A stretch of DNA of 64,000 bases from Chromatiales bacterium (GTDB lineage: Bacteria > Pseudomonadota > Gammaproteobacteria > UBA6429 > Thiohalophilaceae), in assembly GCA_027076325.1 (NCBI GenBank), contig JALTJZ010000046.1:1-64000 (forward strand). Direction: 5' to 3'. The translations under genes and the position numbers were made by a program. The notes beneath the pieces are model-generated. The model saw only the letters and a program-made list of their open reading frames with translations, made no database searches and had not been told where the DNA came from. Below are positions 1-8,461 of this stretch, one piece after another (position 1 is the first letter of the stretch; each line of letters starts with the position of its first letter).

Positions 1-83
1 AGACAGCTATTAGTATTAAAAAAAAGTAACAGTATTACTTTTTTTAATTTAGTTGCCTTCGCTCCTGATGATGGTTTTGCCAT
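1..83 (-). CDS. Possible 5' end of a small membrane protein gene (partial)
   Basis: An open frame starts with ATG at 83 on the minus strand and runs off the left edge. A purine-rich AGGTAAAAGGA sits directly upstream as a ribosome binding site. The first 15 residues are polar and lysine-rich (MAKPSSGAKATKLKK), then a hydrophobic run begins, as in a single-pass membrane protein. In the given frame the hydrophobic run breaks at a tract of eight A (T on the coding strand). One base fewer would continue it as a cleaner membrane segment, so a frameshift or homopolymer error is possible. The family is not recognised. Confidence 0.35.
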   Translation of the reverse strand, partial: MAKPSSGAKATKLKKVILLLFFNTNSC

Positions 84-507
84 TCCTTTTACCTCGCTAT
101 ACTTAGAGAATATAGTTACTTCATTCCATATAAAAAACCATAAGGGAAAATCTTGCCCATGCCCTTAATGCAATAAGAAAAATACAGACAAATAAAAAGC
201 GGCCGAAGCCGCTTAAGTTTGTGAGTACATTTTATTTTTATAGTTATTCCTAATAAATACTAAACGCTTATATTTTTTTAGTGTCTTGCTGTTTAGTATA
301 AAAAGGCTCCTCTACCCTCACCCTTTATTATTTCTTTTAATGCCTGTTTGCATCAGTGGGCTTACCTTACCGAGAGCGGACAGTGGGGTCAAGTAAAAAA
401 ACCTTTATTAACATATGCTTATAAGCTTAAAAGAAAATAGTGCTGATATTTTGGCGAACAGGCAGTGGTGTATAAAAGGTGCAAAATCGTGATAAAATGC
501 CGCGATA
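84..507. other. Intergenic stretch, no gene seen apart from a hairpin
   Basis: About 420 bases with no supported coding region. It contains a GC-rich hairpin at 197-214 (listed separately) and the 15-mer GGGTCAAGTAAAAAA near 387-401, which recurs near 27472 in front of the HDOD-GAF gene. Any promoter for the ClC gene should lie here, but no convincing -35/-10 pair could be assigned. Confidence 0.5.
194..214 (-). terminator. Rho-independent terminator, minus strand, UUCG loop
   Basis: Read on the minus strand, AAGCGGC and GCCGCTT form a perfect 7-bp stem closed by a TTCG tetraloop and followed by a run of T. This is a textbook intrinsic terminator for leftward transcription. No leftward gene is visible immediately to its right, so it either ends read-through or marks the end of a small unannotated RNA. 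Confidence 0.65.
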
Positions 508-1809
508 ATGCGTCATCACCTTATAAAAACCCGCCGCCAGCTTTTTTCACCGAAAAAAATTAAAATGCGGCTCATTTTTCTGGGCAGTGCGTTAATCGTA
601 GGGGCAGTAGCTGCTTTTTTTGCGATAGCGGCGCAGCAGGCTGACCACCAGTTTCTGGCTTTATTTAAATCCCATCCCTGGATTGCTTTAAGCATCCCAC
701 CACTGAGTCTGGCACTGATTGCCTGGCTAACAAAAAATGTATTTATTGGCACTGAGGGCAGCGGCATACCACAAACCATCGCAGCACTTGAAATGCCCAG
801 CCATGCGATGCGAAAAAAAGTGCTATCAGTTAAAATTGCTTTTGGGAAAATTCTGTTAACCATTATGGGACTATTTAGTGGCGCATCCATTGGGCGGGAA
901 GGCCCGACCGTGCATGTAGGTGCTTCCATTATTTATTCTTTGCATACTCACCGGGGTTTTAAACGCCAGCATATGGCCAAAGCACTTATTATTGCCGGAG
1001 GTGCCGCAGGAATTTCTGCCGCTTTTAATACCCCACTGGCCGGTATTATCTTTGCTATTGAAGAAATGTCGCGTAATTTTGAGCGCCGCCTGAATAATAT
1101 TTTATTGCTCGCGGTTATTTTAGCTGGACTGACTGCCATTGCTATTTTAGGTGAATATACTTACTTCGGGCAGAGCACTGCCGTTCTACCATTAAACGAG
1201 TATGCCTGGATAGCCATTATTATTTGCGGTATCGGTGGCGGGGTACTCGGTGGCTTATTTAGTTTGACCTTAATCCACGGTTCAAAGCGGCTGTACCACA
1301 TTGCCCGCGCCCACCCGGTTTATCTGGCCTTTGTCTGTGGCTTGCTGATTAGCCTGCTGGGCTACAACTCGAACGGACTTACCTTTGGCACCGGCTACCA
1401 CGAAGCTCGAAACCTGATTGACGGCGGTGAAGCCACCGCAAGCTTTGCCTTTATGAAACTGCTTGCTACGATTGCCTCGTATTTAAGCGGCATACCCGGC
1501 GGGATTTTTGCGCCGTCCTTATCAGTGGGCGCTGGTTTTGGTGCCAATCTGGCTGAGTACATTCCTGCTTTGCCCGCTGCATCGCTTATTATACTCGGCA
1601 TGGTGGGGTATTTTACCGGCGTTGTGCAAACCCCCATTACCGCATTTGTGATTGTGATGGAAATGACAAGCAATTCATCCATGCTGTTACCATTAATGGC
1701 AACCGCACTGATTGCCAAAGGTTTTTCAAAACTGGTTTGCCCTACCCCTATTTATCAGGCTTTATCTGAAGTATATTTAGCCAATACAAAAGAACCTAAA
1801 ACACGGTAG
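508..1809 (+). CDS. ClC-family chloride/proton antiporter
   Basis: A 433-residue polytopic membrane protein with the ClC anion-pathway signatures: GSGIPQ at residues 84-89, GREGPTVHVG around 129-138 carrying the gating glutamate, and GIFAP in the later GIPGGIFAP segment. The helix after AFNTPLAG ends in IEE (residues 184-186), where H+-coupled exchangers keep the internal proton-transfer glutamate. That favours an antiporter over a channel. There is no C-terminal CBS pair. It precedes a TlpA-like gene by 9 bp and a HemJ gene, so the three are probably co-transcribed. The physiological anion is not shown by the sequence. Confidence 0.93.
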   Translation: MRHHLIKTRRQLFSPKKIKMRLIFLGSALIVGAVAAFFAIAAQQADHQFLALFKSHPWIALSIPPLSLALIAWLTKNVFIGTEGSGIPQTIAALEMPSHAMRKKVLSVKIAFGKILLTIMGLFSGASIGREGPTVHVGASIIYSLHTHRGFKRQHMAKALIIAGGAAGISAAFNTPLAGIIFAIEEMSRNFERRLNNILLLAVILAGLTAIAILGEYTYFGQSTAVLPLNEYAWIAIIICGIGGGVLGGLFSLTLIHGSKRLYHIARAHPVYLAFVCGLLISLLGYNSNGLTFGTGYHEARNLIDGGEATASFAFMKLLATIASYLSGIPGGIFAPSLSVGAGFGANLAEYIPALPAASLIILGMVGYFTGVVQTPITAFVIVMEMTSNSSMLLPLMATALIAKGFSKLVCPTPIYQALSEVYLANTKEPKTR

Positions 1810-1818
1810 TAATAAAGT

Positions 1819-2394
1819 ATGTCAAACTTGAAAATAAAAGATAAATTACTTGCAGGCTTTGTGCTTGTTTTTATCAGCTTGCTGGCTTATTTCTGGTTTT
1901 CACCCTCGGGATTAAAAGTAGTCCCCGATCTTGAATTAACAACGATCAAAGGTGAAAAGATTCAACTTTCATCCTTACGTGGCCAGCCTTTACTTGTTAC
2001 TTTCTGGGCAACATCCTGTCCTGGCTGTATAAAGGAAATGCCTCACCTGATCGAGTTACATAATAAATATGCCTCACAGGGCCTAAAAGTGATTGGTATT
2101 TCGATGCCCTATGACCGACCTGACCATGTGATGAAAATGGCAGAACAAAAAGCATTGCCCTATACCATTGCAATGGATATTAATAAACAGGCGATTAAAG
2201 CCTTTGGTGGTGTGAGCTTAACACCCACGACTTTTTTAATTGCCCCCAATGGCACCATTGTGCGGCAAAAAATTGGTGAATTTGATATGTATGCTGTCGA
2301 AAAACACATACAGCAATTATTGCTAATCAGTAACGGTAAAACAGCCACAACCCAAAACCTGCAACCCACCAATGACGTTAAAAAAATAAATTAA
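1819..2394 (+). CDS. TlpA/ResA-like membrane-anchored thioredoxin
   Basis: A 191-residue protein with one N-terminal membrane anchor (about residues 10-28) and a periplasmic thioredoxin fold. The redox motif is CPGC at 67-70 after FWATS, and a cis-proline segment (LTPTTFLI) lies near residue 137. The family (TlpA, ResA, DsbE) reduces or isomerises cysteines in the envelope, often for cytochrome c or oxidase assembly. The tail after about residue 172 is short and polar. The gene sits 9 bp after the ClC gene and 14 bp before hemJ, so a role near haem proteins is plausible but inferred. Confidence 0.88.
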   Translation: MSNLKIKDKLLAGFVLVFISLLAYFWFSPSGLKVVPDLELTTIKGEKIQLSSLRGQPLLVTFWATSCPGCIKEMPHLIELHNKYASQGLKVIGISMPYDRPDHVMKMAEQKALPYTIAMDINKQAIKAFGGVSLTPTTFLIAPNGTIVRQKIGEFDMYAVEKHIQQLLLISNGKTATTQNLQPTNDVKKIN

Positions 2395-2408
2395 AGAGCC
2401 TTGAACCC

Positions 2409-2837
2409 ATGTTATGGATTAAAGCACTGCATATTAGTTTTATGGTGACCTGGTTTGCGGGGTTGTTTTATCTTCCACGTTTATTTGTTTACCATGCGAT
2501 GTGTGATGCAAATGACATTACCAGCATTGAACGCTTTAAGGTAATGGAACGCAAACTGTACTACGGCATTATGACACCCGGGCTTATCTTTACCGCTGTT
2601 TTTGGTGGCTGGCTGTTGTATGACTATGCCTGGCAAAATTTTGCAGATGCTGGCTGGATGCAGATAAAACTGGCCAGTGTGATTTTTTTAATTGCTTACC
2701 ATCTTCATTGCGGAAAATTACTGAACGACTTTAAACACAATCGCAACACTCATAGCCATGTGTTTTATCGCTGGTATAACGAAGTACCGGTGGTGTTTTT
2801 ATTTTTAATTATTATTCTGGTGGTTGTAAAACCATAA
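2409..2837 (+). CDS. hemJ: HemJ-type protoporphyrinogen IX oxidase
   Basis: A 142-residue four-helix membrane protein of the UPF0093/HemJ family. It starts MLWIKALHIS and has the family's conserved His8, the LPRLFVYHA segment, and a lysine-histidine helix (QIKLASV...AYHLH). HemJ oxidises protoporphyrinogen IX to protoporphyrin IX in haem synthesis and replaces HemG or HemY in many proteobacteria. Length is normal. It follows the TlpA-like gene by 14 bp. Another tetrapyrrole gene, hemL, lies 3 kb downstream but in a separate unit. Confidence 0.92.
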   Translation: MLWIKALHISFMVTWFAGLFYLPRLFVYHAMCDANDITSIERFKVMERKLYYGIMTPGLIFTAVFGGWLLYDYAWQNFADAGWMQIKLASVIFLIAYHLHCGKLLNDFKHNRNTHSHVFYRWYNEVPVVFLFLIIILVVVKP

Positions 2838-2859
2838 ACAGGCCTGCGCCTGAAATAAA

Positions 2860-3735
2860 CTATTTAGAAAAATAAATATTTTTCATTTCGTTTATTTTTT
2901 CCTGTGCAATACTGGTTGCTTGCTGCACATCTACCGGTTTTAAGTCGGTCATTTTCCAACATGCGTTGTCTATCGATTGTAAATCGGACTCGTCAATATC
3001 GCCGCTGTAAGGCAAGGCAGCAACAGCATTGGCAATATGAATTAAAGTGGCTTCCAGTTTAAACTCTTTCGCCTTTTCCGGCTCATGATGAAATTCAATG
3101 CATTCCACTAAATAGGCAGGCAAATGCCATTCACGTGCTAGCGCGGCACCCACCTGAGCATGGTCAAAGCCTATGACTTCACGCTCTTCCATATATAATG
3201 GCAAGGATTCCCCTTGTACTGTGCGCAAAAGGGCATCATGGATAAGCCTGGGGATTTTATTAAACATGACTAAATGACCAATGTCGTGCAAAAGACCCGC
3301 AACAAACATAGAATCGCGGAGTGGTGGATTATGCTGGCCAGCGAGTTCTTGTCCCAGCAGCCCACAGTACAGACTGTGGTACCAGAAGTCGTCGACTGAA
3401 ATGACATGAATAGGAATACCGGCAAAGGCACTGGTCGTGGCCGTTGATAGCACCACATCGGTAATTTGCTTGGTACCCAACACCGTAACGGCACGCGCAA
3501 TGGTGCTGACTTCGGCGGAAAGCCCGTAAAACGGACTGTTTGCAATGGCCAGAACACGCACCGTTAAAGCAGGATCCTGGCTGATTAGCTTGCCAATTTC
3601 ATCAACTGATACATTAGGATCATCTACCATCGAACTAATTTTAATCGCAACTTCAGGAAGCGAGACCAGCCCCTGAATATCATCCACTAATGACTTTAGT
3701 TCAATATTTTGTACCGCCGTATCTGTGCCAGACAT
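2860..3735 (-). CDS. HDOD-domain protein
   Basis: A 291-residue cytoplasmic protein that is essentially one HDOD domain: early LPEVAIKI and LTVRVLAIANSPFYG, then AVTVLGTKQI. Unlike many HDOD proteins it keeps HD-like residues: HDIGH, then DHAQVG and EFHHE. HDOD proteins act in bacterial signalling, often alongside c-di-GMP or stress pathways, and usually have no demonstrated enzyme activity. It is convergent with hemJ, and its upstream side faces the rubredoxin gene. Its partner is not evident. Confidence 0.88.
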   Translation of the reverse strand: MSGTDTAVQNIELKSLVDDIQGLVSLPEVAIKISSMVDDPNVSVDEIGKLISQDPALTVRVLAIANSPFYGLSAEVSTIARAVTVLGTKQITDVVLSTATTSAFAGIPIHVISVDDFWYHSLYCGLLGQELAGQHNPPLRDSMFVAGLLHDIGHLVMFNKIPRLIHDALLRTVQGESLPLYMEEREVIGFDHAQVGAALAREWHLPAYLVECIEFHHEPEKAKEFKLEATLIHIANAVAALPYSGDIDESDLQSIDNACWKMTDLKPVDVQQATSIAQEKINEMKNIYFSK

Positions 3736-3880
3736 TATCTAATATTCACCTTAAATTAATAAATTACATGCATTTACAGGTTAACAAGTACTCACTTCCT
3801 GTAAAATAGCATTACTTTATTAAAATATCGGCCAATTCAGCAAAAACATTAAGGATAAAAATGGGGAAATATAAATAGCG

Positions 3881-4054
3881 CTAGGTTATTTCCACCATAT
3901 TAAAATCGGACTTGCCCACGCTGCAATCAGGACACTGCCAGTCATCGGGTATGTCATCCCATTTCGTTCCCGGCGCTATCCCTTCTTCCGGCAAACCCAG
4001 CTCTTCATCATAGATAAAACCACAAATATCACATTCGTATTTCTTGAAACTCAT
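3881..4054 (-). CDS. Rubredoxin
   Basis: A 57-residue protein whose four iron-binding cysteines are in the standard arrangement: C8-x2-C11 ([11 protein letters not shown]) and C41-x2-C44 (DWQCPDC). The central ADGI/GT-type region ([14 protein letters not shown]) is also present. It is a one-electron Fe(SCys)4 carrier for cytoplasmic redox enzymes. ATG at 4054 was chosen because it gives a full-length rubredoxin. It is divergent from thiD across 77 bp. A rubredoxin beside thiD-thiE-hemL is a familiar arrangement in gammaproteobacteria. Confidence 0.95.
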   Translation of the reverse strand: MSFKKYECDICGFIYDEELGLPEEGIAPGTKWDDIPDDWQCPDCSVGKSDFNMVEIT

Positions 4055-4131
4055 AAGACACCTTCAAAATAATTAATAAACCAGTCGAGCATAGATAAAA
4101 ACAAACGACCAGGCAATGTTACAATTTGTCT

Positions 4132-4980
4132 ATGTCCGAAAAAATCAACAAGCCAGCTAAGGTAACCTCCATTTTAGTCTTTGCGGGTTTAGACCCAACT
4201 GGCGGTGCGGGTATTCAGGCTGATATTGAAACCCTCTCCAGTTTACAGGTACATACTTTACCGATTGTTACCTGCTTAACAGTACAGAACACACACAATG
4301 TCACCCAGCTCCAGACCGTCGATACGCTTATCATCCAGCAACAGATTAACACTCTGCTAAATGACATTCAGCCCGATGCCATTAAACTAGGGCTGCTATC
4401 CAGTGTTGAGATAATAAATGTTGTTGCAGACACGATTAAAGATAGCCTAAAAACCGACCCCGATCTTCCTGTCATTTTTGACCCTATTTTACGTGCGGGC
4501 GGTGGAGCCGAACTCACCTCGGCCAATACCAATATAGAACAGCTGATAACGACTATGCGTGAAAGAATTATTCCGTATAGCACCATTATCACCCCCAACA
4601 GTTTAGAAGCACGGCTATTAACAGGCCAGCAGGATTTAGCCGACTGTGCCAGAGCATTGCTCGAACTTGGGTGTAAACATGTGTTGATTAGCGGCGAACA
4701 TGAAAATAATCCAGATGAAATTATCAATACTTTGTATTCTGCAGGAGTACCGGGGAAGCCGAAGCAACATCACTTTCACTGGCAACGCCTGCCCCACCGC
4801 TATCATGGTTCGGGCTGCACCCTGGCATCGGCACTGGCTGCTTACTTTGTCAAAAAAGGTTCTATACAAGAGGCAACGAAAAAAGCACAGGCTTATACAG
4901 ATTCCGTACTGCGTCGTGCCGTTAAATTAGGACAAGGGCAATATCATCCTGATCGAATTGAAAAACAGAGTAATGAATAA
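4132..4980 (+). CDS. thiD: Hydroxymethylpyrimidine/phosphomethylpyrimidine kinase
   Basis: About 282 residues of a ribokinase-fold HMP/HMP-P kinase in thiamine biosynthesis. The N-terminal GLDPTGGAGIQADIET motif binds HMP, and the C-terminal GSGCTLASALAA is the anion hole with the catalytic cysteine/glycine region. ATG at 4132 is preferred over an in-frame TTG two codons earlier. The stop overlaps the thiE start, which implies translational coupling. No TPP riboswitch is visible in the short upstream gap. Confidence 0.95.
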   Translation: MSEKINKPAKVTSILVFAGLDPTGGAGIQADIETLSSLQVHTLPIVTCLTVQNTHNVTQLQTVDTLIIQQQINTLLNDIQPDAIKLGLLSSVEIINVVADTIKDSLKTDPDLPVIFDPILRAGGGAELTSANTNIEQLITTMRERIIPYSTIITPNSLEARLLTGQQDLADCARALLELGCKHVLISGEHENNPDEIINTLYSAGVPGKPKQHHFHWQRLPHRYHGSGCTLASALAAYFVKKGSIQEATKKAQAYTDSVLRRAVKLGQGQYHPDRIEKQSNE

Positions 4981-5593
4981 AAATAAATTACAGGGCTTGT
5001 ATGTTATCACCGATCCCATCTTGTGCGGCACCCGTATTATTGAAAGTGTTGAACAGGCAATTGCCGGTGGTGCCCAAATAATACAGTACCGAAATAAAAC
5101 AGCAAACAAACAGCAACAACTTGACGAAGCACAGGCTTTACAATCGTTGTGTCAAAAATGCCAGCGACTTTTTATTATTAATGATGATATTGAACTGGCA
5201 CAAACAGTGAATGCCGACGGGGTGCATCTTGGCCAAACCGATAGCAGCATCCATTCAGCCCGCAAACAACTGGGCATACAAAGAATAGTCGGCATTACCT
5301 GCCATAGTAATCTGGATGCGGCTAAAAAAGCACAGCAACAAGGGGCAGACTATGTTGCCTTTGGCCGCTTTTATCCTTCGCACACAAAACCTACGGCACC
5401 GCCGGCAGAAATTGATATACTCTGCCAGGCAAAAGCAGAACTACAGTTACCCGTAGTTGCAATTGGAGGGATAACCATTGAAAATGCCCCAACACTTATA
5501 AACGCAGGCGCAGACATGCTCGCTGTTATTCATGCTGTTTTTGCACAAGACAATATAAAACAATCGACACAAAATTTTTCACAACTATTTTAA
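4973..5593 (+). CDS. thiE: Thiamine-phosphate synthase
   Basis: A TIM-barrel enzyme of about 206 residues that joins HMP-PP and thiazole phosphate to give thiamine phosphate. Family signatures are LYVITDP at the N-terminus, [25 protein letters not shown] and [11 protein letters not shown] at 4973 overlaps the end of thiD by 8 bp; an in-frame TTG lies 15 bp upstream but is less likely. With thiD it forms the pyrimidine-to-product end of thiamine synthesis, and hemL follows by 13 bp. Confidence 0.94.
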   Translation: MNKNKLQGLYVITDPILCGTRIIESVEQAIAGGAQIIQYRNKTANKQQQLDEAQALQSLCQKCQRLFIINDDIELAQTVNADGVHLGQTDSSIHSARKQLGIQRIVGITCHSNLDAAKKAQQQGADYVAFGRFYPSHTKPTAPPAEIDILCQAKAELQLPVVAIGGITIENAPTLINAGADMLAVIHAVFAQDNIKQSTQNFSQLF

Positions 5594-5606
5594 CAGGACT
5601 GTCATC

Positions 5607-6899
5607 ATGTCAACGTCACTAACAAACTCATCAACTTTATTTGAACAAGCCCAACAATGTATTCCCGGTGGTGTGAATTCACCGGTTCGTGCATTTAACG
5701 GCGTTGGTGGCACGCCAGTGTTTTTCAAATCGGCACAGGGTGCGTATGTTTATGATGAAGACAAAAATAAATATATCGACTATGTGGCTTCATGGGGACC
5801 GATGATAGTCGGCCATGCACACCCGGATGTTTTAACCGCCGTTGAAGTGGTGATGGAAAAAGGTTTAAGTTTTGGAGCCCCCACCGAACTTGAAACCACC
5901 ATGGCATGCAAAGTATGCGAAATTGTCGACTCCATCGAACTGGTACGGATGGTTAGCTCAGGCACCGAAGCCACCATGAGTGCATTGCGACTGGCTCGCG
6001 GGTTTACTGGCCGTGAAAAAATTATAAAATTTGAAGGCTGTTACCACGGCCACTCAGATTCATTGCTGGTTAAAGCCGGCTCCGGCGCACTCACAATGGG
6101 TGTACCCACCTCCCCTGGGGTGCCCGCTGCACTGGCTGAACTTACTCTCACCTTAAACTATAACGATATTGAACAGGTTAAACAAACTTTCGATAAAATC
6201 GGTGACGAAATTGCAGCCGTGATTGTGGAACCCGTTGCCGGCAACATGAATTGCATTCCACCGGTTGCTGGTTTTCTCGAAACACTCAGAGAAGAATGTA
6301 CAAAACATGGTACCGTTTTAATTTTTGATGAAGTGATGACTGGCTTCCGCGTTGCCCTGGGTGGTGCGCAAAGTTATTACAAGGTAACACCCGACCTGAC
6401 CACTCTGGGCAAGGTCATTGGTGGCGGCATGCCGGTGGGTGCTTTTGGCGGCAAACGTGAAATTATGCAACAGATTGCACCAAGTGGTCCCATCTATCAG
6501 GCGGGCACCTTATCCGGTAACCCGGTTGCCATGGCTGCAGGGCTTAAGAATCTGGATATCATTAGCAGCACAGGTTTTTATGAGCGTTTAAACAAAAAAG
6601 TTGTTGCGCTCACTCATGGCTTAAAAGAAAGAGCTGCAACAGCGGGTATCGGCTTAACTACCAATGAAGTGGGCGGGATGTTTGGTGTGTTTTTTACCGA
6701 AGCAGAACAGGTCAGCAACTTTGCTGAAGTATCACAATGTAATGTTGAACGCTTTAAACGCTTTTATCATGGCATGCTTGAACATGGGGTTTATCTTGCA
6801 CCGTCTGCCTATGAAGCCGGTTTTGTTTCAAGCGCGCATACCGATGAAGATATTGAAAAAACACTGGAGGCGGCGGAGGCGGTGTTTAAAACACTTTAG
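5607..6899 (+). CDS. hemL: Glutamate-1-semialdehyde 2,1-aminomutase
   Basis: A 430-residue PLP enzyme that converts glutamate-1-semialdehyde to 5-aminolevulinate, the C5 route of tetrapyrrole synthesis. It shows [11 protein letters not shown] at the N-terminus, [31 protein letters not shown] and the PLP lysine in [10 protein letters not shown] (K269). Length is standard. It is the last gene of thiD-thiE-hemL, a common gammaproteobacterial order, and ends facing the leftward hydrolase gene. Confidence 0.97.
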   Translation: MSTSLTNSSTLFEQAQQCIPGGVNSPVRAFNGVGGTPVFFKSAQGAYVYDEDKNKYIDYVASWGPMIVGHAHPDVLTAVEVVMEKGLSFGAPTELETTMACKVCEIVDSIELVRMVSSGTEATMSALRLARGFTGREKIIKFEGCYHGHSDSLLVKAGSGALTMGVPTSPGVPAALAELTLTLNYNDIEQVKQTFDKIGDEIAAVIVEPVAGNMNCIPPVAGFLETLREECTKHGTVLIFDEVMTGFRVALGGAQSYYKVTPDLTTLGKVIGGGMPVGAFGGKREIMQQIAPSGPIYQAGTLSGNPVAMAAGLKNLDIISSTGFYERLNKKVVALTHGLKERAATAGIGLTTNEVGGMFGVFFTEAEQVSNFAEVSQCNVERFKRFYHGMLEHGVYLAPSAYEAGFVSSAHTDEDIEKTLEAAEAVFKTL

Positions 6900-6919
6900 C
6901 TATATTTTTTAACCACGGC

Positions 6920-6969
6920 AGCACGGTGAACACGGCGAAAGATATTAAAACCAAAAAAAACACCGTGCT
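6920..6969. terminator. Inverted repeat between convergent genes, possible terminator
   Basis: AGCACGGTG at 6920-6928 and CACCGTGCT at 6961-6969 are perfect inverse complements separated by 32 bases that include an A-rich run. It lies between hemL and the convergent hydrolase gene. The long loop and absence of a clear T-tract make this a weak terminator call. Confidence 0.35.
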
Positions 6970-6982
6970 CGTCGTAGTTATA

Positions 6983-8389
6983 TCAAATCTGTCCTTCCAA
7001 AGTAAAATCCTTATAGCGATGCAAAGGTTTACCATTCACCATGCTCACTGAAAATACCGCGGAACTCTGGCCAAAGTTATTTATGGTAGCCGTCTTTATT
7101 TTAAAATCAAAACCCGCCACATCAATATAACTGCGTACCGTCTGGATAGCAATATTTGCAGTAATATTACTGCTTGTTATATCCAGATTTGAATCAAATA
7201 AGGTAATACCAATATCCTCTGTAATAATCTGGCTTGTTTCAATTTCAAGGGATGTGTTTTTTGCCACAATTAAGCCAATATTTGCATTTTTAATAATAGC
7301 CTTACGACAATTTTCTAACTCAATACGCAGGTAATTACCCGTAAATGTTTTTTCAAGTTCATTAACACACTTACCAACTCGCTTTGAATTTTCAAATAAT
7401 GAAAACTGCCAATGCTGATGACTCAATTCAGAATCAGTTTGTTCAATATGAGCTAACATTAATTTATTAAACTCTTCAGGCTGATCGGTCATTGTTGAAT
7501 GAGCCGAACGTGATAAAACTTTTAAATATGCCTTTGGCATTCGCACCTGCAATATTTTCCCTGTTCTTATTGGTGTAACAAGATCATAGGCACCCCATAT
7601 AATCAGCGTTGGTGTTTGATTATTACGAATAGCACCACTAAAATCTTCAGTTGAAACAGCAACACTGGCTATCGGAATCGAATTACCGTTTAAAATAATA
7701 CGACGTAATTCCGGAACCTGTAGTGCATCACGCACATCAATCGGTAGCCAGTCAAGATTTTGAAAAAAAGTATTTGCCAGCTCATGCATCATGGGCATAT
7801 CTTCAAAACCAGGGATAGCCCAGTTAGTAATACTCTGAAAAACCTTAAACCATTTAAGCGCGATACTTTTCGCATAAGAATATTGATGCAGCACCCCACC
7901 CACATCTGCAAGCACAAGACGCTTTACATCGGCGGGATACATGGCACTATAACGCAATGCAATTGCACCACCCATTGAGTGACCAACTAAATAAAAAGGT
8001 TTACCGATATATTTTTTTGTAACGTAACGAACAAATCGGGCATAGTTTGTTGGCGAATATAATTCATTACCACGGGAGGACTGGCCAAAACCTGGCAGGT
8101 CAAAACTAATTACATGATAGCGATCTTTAAGTGCCACTATTTGCGCATGCCACCTTCTGGCTTCTGCATTTAAACCGTGCACCAGAACAACAGTTTCTTT
8201 TGCTTTTTTATTTATTTCATAAATACACGCCTGACCATTAAAAACAGGTTCTGGCTCACAGTTTTTAGATAAACCAGGTATGAGTGTTTTTTCAACCGAT
8301 TTCTGAACAGCTCCGGTGAGCTCTGCCTGTGCATTATTTAAAAACAATACCAGCATCACAAATAAGAACAGAATAAATTTTTTATACAT
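6983..8389 (-). CDS. Secreted alpha/beta hydrolase with C-terminal beta-rich extension
   Basis: A 468-residue protein with a signal peptide (about residues 1-22, ending NNAQA). Residues 60-315 are an alpha/beta hydrolase: LVHGLN oxyanion region, nucleophile elbow GHSMGG with S138, acid in WGAYD (D269) and H297 in SAHST. The triad looks complete. Residues 340-468 are not part of the hydrolase fold. They contain a string of short beta strands rich in I, N, S and T with repeated turns, resembling a parallel beta-helix or sandwich. The substrate cannot be read from sequence. It is probably periplasmic or secreted and is transcribed alone. Confidence 0.82.
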   Translation of the reverse strand: MYKKFILFLFVMLVLFLNNAQAELTGAVQKSVEKTLIPGLSKNCEPEPVFNGQACIYEINKKAKETVVLVHGLNAEARRWHAQIVALKDRYHVISFDLPGFGQSSRGNELYSPTNYARFVRYVTKKYIGKPFYLVGHSMGGAIALRYSAMYPADVKRLVLADVGGVLHQYSYAKSIALKWFKVFQSITNWAIPGFEDMPMMHELANTFFQNLDWLPIDVRDALQVPELRRIILNGNSIPIASVAVSTEDFSGAIRNNQTPTLIIWGAYDLVTPIRTGKILQVRMPKAYLKVLSRSAHSTMTDQPEEFNKLMLAHIEQTDSELSHQHWQFSLFENSKRVGKCVNELEKTFTGNYLRIELENCRKAIIKNANIGLIVAKNTSLEIETSQIITEDIGITLFDSNLDITSSNITANIAIQTVRSYIDVAGFDFKIKTATINNFGQSSAVFSVSMVNGKPLHRYKDFTLEGQI

Positions 8390-8461
8390 ATATCTACTAT
8401 AAAATTAAAATGGCAGCAACACTTCACTAAATAACCTGAAACACGTTAATATATTCGCATC

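Noticed and set aside
4055-4131. TPP riboswitch before thiD
   Set aside because: The gap is too short and lacks the CTGAGA-type conserved core.
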